The notes under the pieces were generated by a model that worked only from the letters and a program-made list of their open reading frames with translations, did not search any database and was not told the origin of the DNA. A stretch of 64,000 nt of DNA from Paramixta manurensis (GTDB lineage Bacteria > Pseudomonadota > Gammaproteobacteria > Enterobacterales > Enterobacteriaceae): NCBI RefSeq assembly GCF_013285385.1, contig NZ_CP054212.1, positions 3,348,001-3,412,000 of the forward strand, in the 5' to 3' direction. The position numbers were made by a program, and so were the translations under genes. Positions 44,060 to 53,181 of the stretch are shown in pieces (the first letter of the stretch is position 1; every line of letters starts with the position of its first letter).

Positions 44060-47000
44060 ATGGCGAACTTTTTTATCGACCGCCCCATTTTTGCCTGGGT
44101 GCTGGCGATCTTACTGTGTCTAACCGGCACGCTGGCCATCCTTTCATTACCGGTGGAACAATACCCCGATATCGCACCGCCGAATGTGCGCATTACTGCA
44201 AACTATCCGGGCGCCTCGGCTGAAACGCTAGAAAACACCGTCACGCAGGTGATTGAGCAAAGCATGACCGGCATCGATAATCTGATGTATATGGCCTCGC
44301 AGAGCAGCAACACCGGGCAGGCAACCATCACGCTGAGCTTTACGGCAGGCACCAATCCCGATGAAGCACGTCAACAGGTGCAAAACCAGTTACAGTCTGC
44401 ATTGCGTAAGTTACCGCAAACCGTACAACAGCAGGGCGTGGTGGTTACCAAAACCGGCGATACCAACATTCTGATGGTGGCCTTCGTCTCCACCGACGGC
44501 AGTATGGATAAGCAGGACATCGCCGATTATGTCGCCAGTAATATTCAAGATCCGATCAGCCGCGTAAGTGGCGTCGGCGAAGTGGATGCCTATGGTTCGC
44601 AGTATGCAATGCGTATCTGGCTCGATCCGAATAAACTGATCAACTATTCACTTACCACCCAAGATGTGGTGAATGCGATTGAATCGCAAAACAGCCAAGT
44701 AGCCGTCGGCCAGGTGGGTGGGTTACCCGCCGTTGACCACCAAGCGCTGAACGCCACGGTGAATTCACAATCGCTACTACAAACCCCGGCACAATTTAAA
44801 GCCATCACCTTACGTACTAATCAGGACGGTTCAGTCGTCACATTGGGCGACGTAGCGGATGTGGGGCTCGGCGCAGAAAAGTATGATTTCCTTAGCCGCT
44901 ATAACGGTCAGGCGGCTTCCGGTCTCGGTATTAAGCTAGCCTCCGGCGCCAACGAACTGGATACCGATAAGCTGGTACGCGCTCGCATTGCCGAGTTAGC
45001 CCCCTTCTTCCCTCACGGGCTGAAAGCGGAAATCGCTTACGAAACCACGCCGTTTGTCACCGCCTCCATCAAAGACGTGGTTAAAACGCTGCTGGAAGCG
45101 ATCTTACTCGTCTTCCTGGTGATGTACCTGTTTCTGCAAAACTTCCGCGCGACCTTAATTCCTACCATCGCGGTACCGGTAGTGTTACTTGGCACCTTCG
45201 CCGTGCTGTATGCCTGCCATTTCAGTATCAACACGCTCACTATGTTCGCGATGGTGTTAGCGATTGGTCTATTAGTAGATGATGCCATCGTGGTGGTGGA
45301 AAACGTCGAACGTATCATGAGCGAGGAAGGGCTCTCGCCGCGCGATGCGACGCGAAAATCGATGGGGCAGATTCAGGGCGCGCTGGTCGGGATCGCGCTG
45401 GTGCTCTCGGCAGTATTTATTCCAATGGCATTTTTCGGCGGTACCGTCGGCGCTATTTATCGCCAATTCTCGATTACCATCGTCGCCGCGATGGTGCTGT
45501 CGGTATTGGTGGCGATGATTTTGACCCCGGCGTTATGCGCCACCTTGCTGAAGCCGATTCCCCAGGGGCATCATCATGGGCGGCGTGGCTTTTTCGGCTG
45601 GTTTAACCGTAATTTTAACAAAAATGCCGAACGCTATGAGCACGGCGTGGCTAAAATCCTACGCACCGGCGGGCGCTGGTTAGTGCTCTATTTGGGTATT
45701 ATCGGCATTATGGCGTTCCTGTTTCTCCATTTGCCCACCTCCTTCTTACCGTTGGAAGACCGCGGTGTTTTCACCACCGAAGTGCGTTTGCCGTCTGGCG
45801 CAACGCTGCAGCAGACCTCAAAAGTGGTGGAAAAAGTAGAAAGCTACTATTTGACTAAAGAGAAAGACAACGTGTTGTCGGTCTTCTCTACCATCGGGGC
45901 TGGCCCCGGCGGCAACGGGCAAAACGTCGCGCGTATGTTTGTACGGTTAAAGAATTGGGAAGACCGTCCGGGTTCAGACCGGAGTTCTTTCGCCATTATT
46001 GAACGCGCCACTAAAGCGTTTAAAAAAATCAATGAAGCGCGAGTCATCGCCAGTAGCCCACCAGCCATTACCGGCTTAGGTAACTCAGCCGGTTTCGATA
46101 TGGAACTGCAAGATCACGCCGGAATCGGGCACGTTAAACTGATGGAGATGCGCGATCGGTTACTGGAAATGGCTGAGAATAATCCGCAGCTTTCCCGCGT
46201 GCGCCACAACGGGCTCGACGATAGCCCACAATTGCGCATCGATATTGATCAACGTAAAGCACAAGCGTTGGGCGTGTCGCTGGATGATATTAACGACACG
46301 CTACAGACCGGTTGGGGTTCTACCTACGTTAACGATTTTCTTGACCGTGGCCGGGTGAAAAAAGTGTATGTCCAGGCAGCGGCGCAATATCGCATGCTAC
46401 CGGGGGACGTTAACGACTGGTACGTTCGCAATAGCAACGGCAGTATGGTGCCATTTAGCGCCTTCGCTAAAACCGGCTGGGAAACCGGCTCGCCACGGCT
46501 TGAACGCTACAACGGCTACTCCTCACTGGAAATTGTCGGCGAAGCAGCCCAAGGTGTGAGTACCGGTACCGCAATGGATGTGATGGAAAAACTGGTGAGC
46601 CAGTTACCGTTAGGCGTTGGGCTGCAATGGACCGGCGCGTCTTATCAGGAGCGGTTGTCCGGCGCGCAAGCACCGGCACTTTACGCCATCTCGTTGTTGG
46701 TGGTTTTCCTTTGCCTGGCCGCACTGTATGAGAGCTGGTCAATTCCATTCTCGGTGATGTTGGTAGTACCGCTCGGTGTCATTGGCGCGTTGGTTGCTAC
46801 CTGGGCGCGTGGTTTAGAGAACGACGTCTACTTCCAGGTTGGCTTGCTGACGGTGATCGGGCTTTCAGCGAAAAATGCGATATTAATCGTTGAATTTGCC
46901 AATGAGATGAATACTGCCGGGCGTGAATTGGTAGAGGCAACGCTCGAAGCCGCGCGGCAACGTCTGCGTCCAATCTTGATGACCTCGCTGGCGTTTATTT

Positions 47001-47176
47001 TCGGCGTGTTGCCGATGGCAACCAGCAGTGGCGCAGGTTCCGGTAGCCAGCATGCGGTGGGAACCGGGGTAATGGGGGGAATGATTTCCGCCACTATTCT
47101 GGCTATTTTCTTCGTACCGCTATTCTTTGTGCTGGTTAGAAGACGTTTCCCGCTGAAAGAGAAACATCGCAATTAA
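44060..47176 (+). CDS. acrD: RND efflux pump AcrD
   Basis: A 1038-residue inner-membrane proton/drug antiporter of the HAE1 RND family (12 transmembrane helices, two large periplasmic loops), which in E. coli exports aminoglycosides and other polar compounds with AcrA and TolC. MANFFIDRPIFAWVLAILL at the start, the proton-relay pair DD in GLLVDDAIVVVENVE near 407, and GLSAKNAILIVEFANE with the relay Lys near 940 are intact. Position before yffB-dapE supports AcrD over AcrB. The 224-base upstream gap shows no clear operator. Confidence 0.95.
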   Translation: MANFFIDRPIFAWVLAILLCLTGTLAILSLPVEQYPDIAPPNVRITANYPGASAETLENTVTQVIEQSMTGIDNLMYMASQSSNTGQATITLSFTAGTNPDEARQQVQNQLQSALRKLPQTVQQQGVVVTKTGDTNILMVAFVSTDGSMDKQDIADYVASNIQDPISRVSGVGEVDAYGSQYAMRIWLDPNKLINYSLTTQDVVNAIESQNSQVAVGQVGGLPAVDHQALNATVNSQSLLQTPAQFKAITLRTNQDGSVVTLGDVADVGLGAEKYDFLSRYNGQAASGLGIKLASGANELDTDKLVRARIAELAPFFPHGLKAEIAYETTPFVTASIKDVVKTLLEAILLVFLVMYLFLQNFRATLIPTIAVPVVLLGTFAVLYACHFSINTLTMFAMVLAIGLLVDDAIVVVENVERIMSEEGLSPRDATRKSMGQIQGALVGIALVLSAVFIPMAFFGGTVGAIYRQFSITIVAAMVLSVLVAMILTPALCATLLKPIPQGHHHGRRGFFGWFNRNFNKNAERYEHGVAKILRTGGRWLVLYLGIIGIMAFLFLHLPTSFLPLEDRGVFTTEVRLPSGATLQQTSKVVEKVESYYLTKEKDNVLSVFSTIGAGPGGNGQNVARMFVRLKNWEDRPGSDRSSFAIIERATKAFKKINEARVIASSPPAITGLGNSAGFDMELQDHAGIGHVKLMEMRDRLLEMAENNPQLSRVRHNGLDDSPQLRIDIDQRKAQALGVSLDDINDTLQTGWGSTYVNDFLDRGRVKKVYVQAAAQYRMLPGDVNDWYVRNSNGSMVPFSAFAKTGWETGSPRLERYNGYSSLEIVGEAAQGVSTGTAMDVMEKLVSQLPLGVGLQWTGASYQERLSGAQAPALYAISLLVVFLCLAALYESWSIPFSVMLVVPLGVIGALVATWARGLENDVYFQVGLLTVIGLSAKNAILIVEFANEMNTAGRELVEATLEAARQRLRPILMTSLAFIFGVLPMATSSGAGSGSQHAVGTGVMGGMISATILAIFFVPLFFVLVRRRFPLKEKHRN

Positions 47177-47204
47177 GTCTCCCGATTTGAGCGGACCAAT
47201 AATT

Positions 47205-47240
47205 AAGGCAGCTATAGTAGCTGCCTTAGTTTTTATTTTT
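47205..47240. terminator. Terminator between acrD and ypfM
   Basis: AAGGCAGCTA-TAG-TAGCTGCCTT is a perfect 10-bp stem, followed on the plus strand by AGTTTTTATTTTT. It ends acrD; with A's on the other side it could also end the convergent ypfM. Confidence 0.9.
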
Positions 47241-47282
47241 AGCTGGTGAAGTTTGTGTTTGCCACGCTTCCCGAACGAGATA

Positions 47283-47342
47283 TTACTTACGTAACATCGC
47301 GTCAATAAAGTCTTTCCAGTTACCTAACTCAACGTCGATCAT
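47283..47342 (-). CDS. ypfM: Small protein YpfM (19 residues)
   Basis: A 19-codon frame on the minus strand, MIDVELGNWKDFIDAMLRK, preceded by AGAGAGGG at good distance. It differs from E. coli YpfM (MIERELGNWKDFIEAMLRK, by memory) in only three or four residues and lies at the same place, between acrD and yffB. Conservation of such a short peptide across species with conservative changes supports real translation. Function unknown; an amphipathic helix is likely. It is too short for ordinary gene finders. Confidence 0.9.
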   Translation of the reverse strand: MIDVELGNWKDFIDAMLRK

Positions 47343-47554
47343 GGTACCCTCTCTTATTATTGCGGTTGATTTTACCGCTATTTTTTCGGCAAGTGAACAG
47401 GGTTATACCCCTCGTTGTTATCGGCGCGGCGTATCAAAACTGTACATATTTAATAAATTGCGTACTGACGCACATTTCAGCAATATTGGTTACTTTGGTG
47501 ATTAATTAAACCTCAATGGCAAACAACCATTTTATCAAATAAGGGAAATAGCCC
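47343..47554. promoter_or_regulatory. Divergent gap ypfM / yffB
   Basis: 212 bases, AT-rich, presumably carrying promoters of ypfM and of the yffB-dapE unit. AAGGGAAA before the yffB ATG is the ribosome site. No operator recognised. Confidence 0.35.
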
Positions 47555-47935
47555 ATGTCAGACACCCATCAAAACACGCTCACCCTATTTGGCATCAAAA
47601 ATTGCGATACGATAAAAAAGGCGCGGCGCTATCTGGAAAGCCAGGGTATCGAATACCGCTTTCATGACTATCGGGCTGATGGCCTTGATGACACCTTATT
47701 ACAGCGCTTTATTGACCAACTCGGCTATGAAACGTTGCTGAATACCCGCGGTACCACGTGGCGAAAACTGCCGGAGGCTGAACGGCTAGCGGTGGATAAC
47801 GTTGACGCGGCAAAAAAAGTCATGCTGGCGCAGCCTGCCATCATTAAACGCCCATTGCTGCTAGCCGCGGATGGATCTATGCTGCCGGGTTTCAGCGAAA
47901 CTACTTATCAGCAGTTTATCCAGGAGAAGTCATAA
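47555..47935 (+). CDS. yffB: ArsC/Spx-family protein YffB
   Basis: A 126-residue thioredoxin-fold protein of the ArsC/Spx family. A single active-type cysteine, C17, lies in LFGIKNCDTIKKARRYLE; FHDYRADG, LLNTRGTTWRKL and AIIKRPLL are family blocks. E. coli YffB binds glutathione, but its physiological role is not settled. It ends one base before dapE, forming an operon with it. Confidence 0.93.
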   Translation: MSDTHQNTLTLFGIKNCDTIKKARRYLESQGIEYRFHDYRADGLDDTLLQRFIDQLGYETLLNTRGTTWRKLPEAERLAVDNVDAAKKVMLAQPAIIKRPLLLAADGSMLPGFSETTYQQFIQEKS

Positions 47936-47936
47936 T

Positions 47937-49064
47937 ATGTTTTGTCCGGTCATTGAGCTGACGCAGCAGCTTATTCGTCGCCCCTCCCTCAGCCCCGATG
48001 ATGCCGGATGCCAGGCGTTAATGATTGAACGCCTAAAAGCCATTGGCTTTACCGTTGAACCGATGAATTTCGATGACACGCAAAATTTCTGGGCGTGGCG
48101 CGGTCAGGGCGAAACGTTGGCGTTTGCCGGGCATACCGATGTGGTGCCAACCGGCGATGCCAGCCGTTGGATCAACCCACCGTTTGAGCCTGCAATTCGC
48201 GACGGTATGCTGTTTGGCCGCGGCGCGGCAGATATGAAAGGCTCGCTGGCGGCGATGGTGGTTGCCGCCGAGCGCTTTGTCGCCGCCCACCCAAACCATC
48301 GTGGACGGCTGGCATTTCTGATCACCTCTGATGAAGAGGCCAGCGCGGCGAATGGGACGGTAAAAGTGGTAGAGGCGCTGATGGCGCGTAACGAACGCCT
48401 CGACTACTGCCTGGTTGGCGAACCGTCCAGTACTGAAGTGGTTGGCGATGTGGTGAAAAATGGTCGCCGTGGTTCGATCACCGCTAACCTCACCGTACAC
48501 GGCGTACAAGGGCATGTCGCCTATCCACACTTGGCCGATAACCCGGTACACCGTGCTCTGCCCGCGCTGCAAGAGTTGGTCGCCACCGAGTGGGATGGCG
48601 GTAATGCGTTTTTCCCACCAACCAGCATGCAAATCGCGAATATCCAGGCGGGAACCGGCAGTAATAACGTCATCCCCGGCGAACTGTACGTTCAGTTCAA
48701 TTTCCGTTTCAGCACCGAACTCACCGATGCCATGATTAAACAGCGTGTTGAAGCGCTGCTAGAACAGCACCAGTTGCGTTATACGCTGGAGTGGAAGCTA
48801 TCGGGCCAGCCGTTTCTGACGTCACGCGGCAAACTGGTGGATGCGGTCGTCAACGCCGTTGAGCACTATAATGAAATCAAGCCCGAACTGTTAACCACCG
48901 GCGGCACCTCTGACGGGCGGTTTATTGCGCGGATGGGTGCCCAGGTGGTGGAATTAGGTCCGGTCAATGCGACCATTCATAAGATCAATGAGTGTGTGAA
49001 AGCCGCCGATTTACAATTGCTAAGCCGAATGTATCAACGGATTATGGAACAACTTATCGCTTAA
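47937..49064 (+). CDS. dapE: Succinyl-diaminopimelate desuccinylase
   Basis: A 375-residue di-zinc M20 peptidase-family enzyme in the succinylase branch of lysine and meso-DAP synthesis. H66 and D68 in GHTDVVP, the bridging Asp in GRGAADMKGS, EE in SDEEASA and the C-terminal His in NATIHKINECV are all present. AGGAGAAG precedes the ATG at 47937; a longer frame overlapping yffB is not credible. Followed by ypfN. Confidence 0.97.
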   Translation: MFCPVIELTQQLIRRPSLSPDDAGCQALMIERLKAIGFTVEPMNFDDTQNFWAWRGQGETLAFAGHTDVVPTGDASRWINPPFEPAIRDGMLFGRGAADMKGSLAAMVVAAERFVAAHPNHRGRLAFLITSDEEASAANGTVKVVEALMARNERLDYCLVGEPSSTEVVGDVVKNGRRGSITANLTVHGVQGHVAYPHLADNPVHRALPALQELVATEWDGGNAFFPPTSMQIANIQAGTGSNNVIPGELYVQFNFRFSTELTDAMIKQRVEALLEQHQLRYTLEWKLSGQPFLTSRGKLVDAVVNAVEHYNEIKPELLTTGGTSDGRFIARMGAQVVELGPVNATIHKINECVKAADLQLLSRMYQRIMEQLIA

Positions 49065-49086
49065 TGTACCGACGGGAGACAGCATC

Positions 49087-49272
49087 ATGGAGTGGTTAAA
49101 AGAGTATTGGTGGATCCTGGTTATCGTGCTGATGGTAGGCGTGCTGATGAATGTCTACAAGGATCTCAAGCGTATCGATCATAAGAAGTATATGGATAAC
49201 AAACCGGAGTTGCCGCCGCATCGCGATTTTAACGATAAATGGGACGATGACGACGACTGGCCGAAAAAGTAA
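49087..49272 (+). CDS. ypfN: UPF0370 membrane protein YpfN
   Basis: 61 residues: one N-terminal transmembrane helix (WWILVIVLMVGVLMNVY) and a charged cytoplasmic tail ending in an Asp cluster (DKWDDDDDWPKK). Length, helix and acidic end match YpfN of E. coli, found at the same place after dapE. Function unknown. Confidence 0.93.
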   Translation: MEWLKEYWWILVIVLMVGVLMNVYKDLKRIDHKKYMDNKPELPPHRDFNDKWDDDDDWPKK

Positions 49273-49288
49273 CCGTGACTTTTCGTTC

Positions 49289-49321
49289 GCCTCTCTCAGC
49301 GCAAAAACCGCGGAGAGAGGC
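49289..49321. terminator. Hairpin between ypfN and tmcA
   Basis: GCCTCTCTC and GAGAGAGGC form a 9-bp outer stem with further GCG/CGC pairing inside. It lies between convergent genes; no strong T-run. Confidence 0.6.
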
Positions 49322-49346
49322 GGTTAATCAGAGTAAGACGGTGGAT

Positions 49347-51341
49347 TTATTGCAACGATGCGAGCCGTTGACGGGCCTGTTCCGCGCGCTTTTTATCTAA
49401 CATTAACAGCGCCTCTGCCGTCTCCTGACGCCAGCGCATTTGTAATGCTTTACGCCCTGAAAGCATCAATTGTGCGGCGATGACGTTCACCGGTTGACGC
49501 TCTGTAATCGCCAGCCTCAATGCCGGAAGCGGTTGCTCACTTACCGCCAACATTCTAGCCAGCGCCGCCAAGCTCGCTTCAAAGGGACGGAACGCAAAGG
49601 CGAACCCGCTCAGTTCCTGCCAGTCATCATCATTAAACCTCTGCTCTGAGGTGGGCTCCAGCGGCAAGGGCAAAGGCAACCAATGCTGTAACCAATAGAG
49701 ATCGCGTGCCAGGCGGTGCGCCGCCAGCCCGGCTAAACGCTCGCCCGCCGCGCTCAGCGGCAGCAACGCCATTGCGGTATAGCAACCACTGCTGGCCTCA
49801 CGCTGCGTCCCCATTCGCACCAGCGTAAACCCACAGGCGCGCCAGAACTGCCATAACTCCCCGGTAAAGCCGAAACTCACCGAGAGAAAATCAATCCCCT
49901 CTGCGGCTTGACGCGCTGTTGCGACCAAATTTTTTCCAATACCCTGACGCCGTTTATCAGCGCTAATCGCAATACGGCTCAGGCGACGTGAGCGAAGCGT
50001 TGCCGCCTCTGGAAACCCACCGTGCGCCGCCAAAGATTGCGCCACTAAATTCCCGCGCGGACGACGACGTCCGGCCCATACCGCTTCGGCCAGCGACGGC
50101 GATAATTCGCCTTCATCCACCAGCCACAACGCGCCGCAAACCTGCTGCGGCCCGCTTTGCGCGGCGATAAAATGCATGCCCGGCGCATCCATCATCCGCC
50201 TGAGATCCAAAGGAGAAGTACGATAGTGGGCACTCGCCAGCAATTGATATAAGGCAGTTAATCGTTGCGGTTGGGTTTGCCACTCTTGCTGCTCCACGGG
50301 AATAAAGCTCACCCGACCAGCGGAAGCCTGATGCGGTGGTTCGGCAAAAATCAGGCTGCGATCAACTACCGTTTCGAGCGGGTCAGCGCTTGCCCACCGT
50401 AACGGCTGATCAAGCTGATAAAAACGCACGGCGGAAAGCGATGCGCAAAATTTCAGTAAAAAACCGCGCCCGGTCCCTTCATAGCCCTGCACGGTGGTGG
50501 TCAATAACACCCGAGGAAAACGCTGCACCATACGCTGGAGCAACGGGGCCGGAATGGCGGCAGCTTCATCAACTAATAGCCAATCAACCGCCGCGTTCGG
50601 CGGCTGCGCCAGTAATGCATCCGGGGCGATAAACTGAAAGGCCTCGCCGGCAAAGCGCGCCAGAACATCGGTTGCGGTTTTTGCCGGTGCGGTCACCCAA
50701 CAGGTTCCCGGCCAATGCGCGGCCAGCATTCCCGCCAGCGCCGATTTGCCGCGCCCGCGTGGCGCGGTTAAAACCGAGATGCCGGGCGCTGCGGTTAACA
50801 ACGCCTGCAAAATGGCTTGTTGTTGCTGTTCCGCCTCCGATCGCCAGAGCGGGAAATTCGCCAGCGAGGGCAGTGCCAGCGCCTCTCCCTGACGATGAAT
50901 GGCGACCTGCCGATCTTGCTGCAGGTGTCGCTGTAAGTGACGAATAAAATGCGGAGTAATAATCGGCGTATCGCATTCGCTCCAGCGTAACGAATCGCTA
51001 TCTGGCTGCTGTGACCAACCGGACCACTCCGGTACTAACAACATCAGCCAGCTACCGGCGGTTAACGTCCCGGCCAGCGCAGCAAATGCCTCGGCATGGA
51101 AACCGCTACGCGCATCGAATATTGCATGGCGAAACTCGCGTCCCAATAGCGTACGTAGCGCTCCCGGTTGGCAATGTAGCGCGCCTTCCGGCGATTCGCC
51201 TACCCACAACCAGTCGCCGGGCAGCGTGGCACGATAATCCATTACTTGCTGATAGCACCAAGCGGGCTCACCGCTGATGACCAGTAGACAACGCACGCCT
51301 TTGCGCTGCATCTCGGCGGTAATACGCTCTAACACCGCCAT
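49347..51341 (-). CDS. tmcA: tRNA(Met) cytidine acetyltransferase TmcA
   Basis: A 664-residue RNA helicase-acetyltransferase that makes N4-acetylcytidine at the wobble position of elongator tRNA(Met). Parts: N-terminal DUF1726 domain, P-loop APRGRGKSALAG near 195, Walker B LLVDEAAAIPAPLL near 255, TTTVQGYEGTGRGFLLKF near 280, GNAT domain with SRIAISADKRRQGIGKNL near 455 and HREASS-like REASSGCYTAMAL. It starts three bases after ypfJ. Confidence 0.96.
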   Translation of the reverse strand: MAVLERITAEMQRKGVRCLLVISGEPAWCYQQVMDYRATLPGDWLWVGESPEGALHCQPGALRTLLGREFRHAIFDARSGFHAEAFAALAGTLTAGSWLMLLVPEWSGWSQQPDSDSLRWSECDTPIITPHFIRHLQRHLQQDRQVAIHRQGEALALPSLANFPLWRSEAEQQQQAILQALLTAAPGISVLTAPRGRGKSALAGMLAAHWPGTCWVTAPAKTATDVLARFAGEAFQFIAPDALLAQPPNAAVDWLLVDEAAAIPAPLLQRMVQRFPRVLLTTTVQGYEGTGRGFLLKFCASLSAVRFYQLDQPLRWASADPLETVVDRSLIFAEPPHQASAGRVSFIPVEQQEWQTQPQRLTALYQLLASAHYRTSPLDLRRMMDAPGMHFIAAQSGPQQVCGALWLVDEGELSPSLAEAVWAGRRRPRGNLVAQSLAAHGGFPEAATLRSRRLSRIAISADKRRQGIGKNLVATARQAAEGIDFLSVSFGFTGELWQFWRACGFTLVRMGTQREASSGCYTAMALLPLSAAGERLAGLAAHRLARDLYWLQHWLPLPLPLEPTSEQRFNDDDWQELSGFAFAFRPFEASLAALARMLAVSEQPLPALRLAITERQPVNVIAAQLMLSGRKALQMRWRQETAEALLMLDKKRAEQARQRLASLQ

Positions 51342-51344
51342 GGC

Positions 51345-52202
51345 TTAACGACCGGCGAAAGTATCACACTGCCCTGGATCGCCTGCGTCAAACCCGCGTT
51401 TGAACCAGGTATAGCGTTGTTGTGATGTGCCGTGCGTAAAGCTATCCGGCACCACGCGCCCCTGGCTTTGCTGTTGCAGACGATCATCGCCGATCGCCTC
51501 AGCGGCATTCAGCGCTTCTTGAAGATCGCCCGCTTCGAGGATGTTCTGCTGCTGCATGTAATGCCCCCAAACTCCGGCGAAGCAATCTGCCTGTAGCTCC
51601 ATTTTAACCGACAGTCGGTTCACTTCCGTTTGCGAGGCATGTTGTTGCATTTGGCGAACTTTCGGCTCAATACCGAGCAACTTCTGCACGTGATGACCGA
51701 CTTCATGAGCGATAACATAGCCCTGAGCGAAGTCGCCATCTGCGCCCAGTTTGTTTTTCATTTCGTCATAGAAAGAGAGATCGATGTACACCGTTTGGTC
51801 AGCCGGACAGTAAAATGGCCCCATCACCGATTGACCCGTGCCGCACCCGGTACGCGTCGCACCGCGATACATCACCAGTTTTGGCGCGACCCACGTTTTC
51901 CCCATCCGTTGGAATAACGTCTGCCAGGTATCTTCGGTGGTCGCAAGAATAACCGAGGTAAATTTAGCCGCCTCATCGTCTTGTGGGCTGACATGCCGTG
52001 GCGAAGCTTGCTGACTAACCGGCTCACCGCCGGTTAATAACGGCGTCAGGTCATAACCGTAATAACCAGCAACCACCACCACAATTAACAGAATGATGCC
52101 GCCTTTACCGCGCGGAATGCGCATCCGCCCGCCGCCCATGGTCGGCGACTGATCACGACGATCTTCAACATTGTCGCTTTCGCGACGTCCTTGCCAACGC
52201 AT
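51345..52202 (-). CDS. ypfJ: Zinc metallopeptidase-like membrane protein YpfJ
   Basis: 285 residues. A basic, Arg-rich N-terminus, one transmembrane helix (about 34-50), then a neutral zinc metallopeptidase domain with HEVGHH at 166-171 and a downstream Glu in ELQADCFAGVWGH. C-terminal SFTHGTSQQRYTWFKRGFDAGDPGQCDTF is typical of the family. AGGAG precedes the ATG. The family's substrate is unknown. It lies upstream of tmcA in one direction with it. Confidence 0.94.
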   Translation of the reverse strand: MRWQGRRESDNVEDRRDQSPTMGGGRMRIPRGKGGIILLIVVVVAGYYGYDLTPLLTGGEPVSQQASPRHVSPQDDEAAKFTSVILATTEDTWQTLFQRMGKTWVAPKLVMYRGATRTGCGTGQSVMGPFYCPADQTVYIDLSFYDEMKNKLGADGDFAQGYVIAHEVGHHVQKLLGIEPKVRQMQQHASQTEVNRLSVKMELQADCFAGVWGHYMQQQNILEAGDLQEALNAAEAIGDDRLQQQSQGRVVPDSFTHGTSQQRYTWFKRGFDAGDPGQCDTFAGR

Positions 52203-52270
52203 ATCTACTCCTGTGATTAGCTTTCATCGATCAGGAAGATTTTAGTCGGCCTGCGGGCGAATAACCAGAA

Positions 52271-52996
52271 TTACCGGGAAACCGGCTCAAGGTTCACGCC
52301 CAAACGATGCGCCACCTCTTCATAAGCCTCGATCACGCCGCCTAAGCTCTGGCGGAAGCGGTCTTTATCCATTTTATTGAGGGTTTCTTTATCCCACAGA
52401 CGGGCACCATCCGGCGAGAACTCATCGCCTAACACCACTTCACCGTGGAACAGGCCAAACTCCAACTTAAAATCGACCAAAATTAATCCGGCATCGGCAA
52501 ACAGTTTGCTCAACACGTCATTGGCTTTATAAGTTAGCTCACGCATCCGCGCCAGATTCTCTTTACTTACCCAGCCAAAGGTTTCGCAATAAGATTCGTT
52601 GACCATCGGATCGTGTTTGGCATCATCTTTTAAAAACAGATCGAATAACGGCGGATTAAGAACGATACCCTCTTCCACGCCAAGGCGTTTCACCAGCGAA
52701 CCAGCGGCACGGTTACGGATTACGCACTCAACCGGTACCATCTCCAGCTTCTTCACCAGCGCTTCGTTGTCGGAGAGCAAAGCTTCCATCTGCGTGGGAA
52801 TCCCCGCTTCCTGCAATTTGGTCATAATGAAGTGGTTAAACTTATTGTTGACCATCCCTTTACGGTCAAACTGCTCAATCCGGGCTCCGTCCCCTGCTGA
52901 CGTATCATTGCGGAACTCGAGCACCAGCAAATCCGGATTTTCGGTGCTGTAGACGGTTTTCGCTTTGCCGCGATACAACTCAGCTTGCTTTTGCAT
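52271..52996 (-). CDS. purC: SAICAR synthase
   Basis: Phosphoribosylaminoimidazole-succinocarboxamide synthase, step seven of IMP synthesis. 241 residues (237 in E. coli), N-terminus ELYRGKAKTVYSTENPDLL, ATP/substrate motifs ECVIRNRAAGSLVKR, LILVDFKLEFG and GDEFSPDGARLWD are intact. A perfect PurR box lies about 110 bases upstream, consistent with purine repression. Confidence 0.98.
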   Translation of the reverse strand: MQKQAELYRGKAKTVYSTENPDLLVLEFRNDTSAGDGARIEQFDRKGMVNNKFNHFIMTKLQEAGIPTQMEALLSDNEALVKKLEMVPVECVIRNRAAGSLVKRLGVEEGIVLNPPLFDLFLKDDAKHDPMVNESYCETFGWVSKENLARMRELTYKANDVLSKLFADAGLILVDFKLEFGLFHGEVVLGDEFSPDGARLWDKETLNKMDKDRFRQSLGGVIEAYEEVAHRLGVNLEPVSR

Positions 52997-53102
52997 CTTG
53001 TTAACTCCAAATATTACCAGCTATTTTTGCCACAACACGAACGGTACGGCGACAGCGTAAACCCGATAATGGAACGCGACGTATCCCTATTCTCTCTCCG
53101 TG

Positions 53103-53118
53103 ACGCAATCGATTACGT
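53103..53118. promoter_or_regulatory. PurR box of purC
   Basis: ACGCAATCGATTACGT fits the PurR consensus ANGCAANCGNTTNCNT at every fixed position. It lies upstream of purC and downstream of the bamC terminator. Confidence 0.85.
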
Positions 53119-53147
53119 CACCGTGCCGTATTATGCCAAATTCCAAT

Positions 53148-53178
53148 AAAAAAGGCCGGAATAAATCCGGCCTTTTTT
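53148..53178. terminator. Bidirectional-type terminator of dapA-bamC
   Basis: AAAAAAGGCCGG and CCGGCCTTTTTT form a 12-bp stem with a seven-base loop; minus-strand T-run follows. It is four bases after the bamC stop and ends the dapA-bamC operon. Confidence 0.92.
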
Positions 53179-53181
53179 CGA

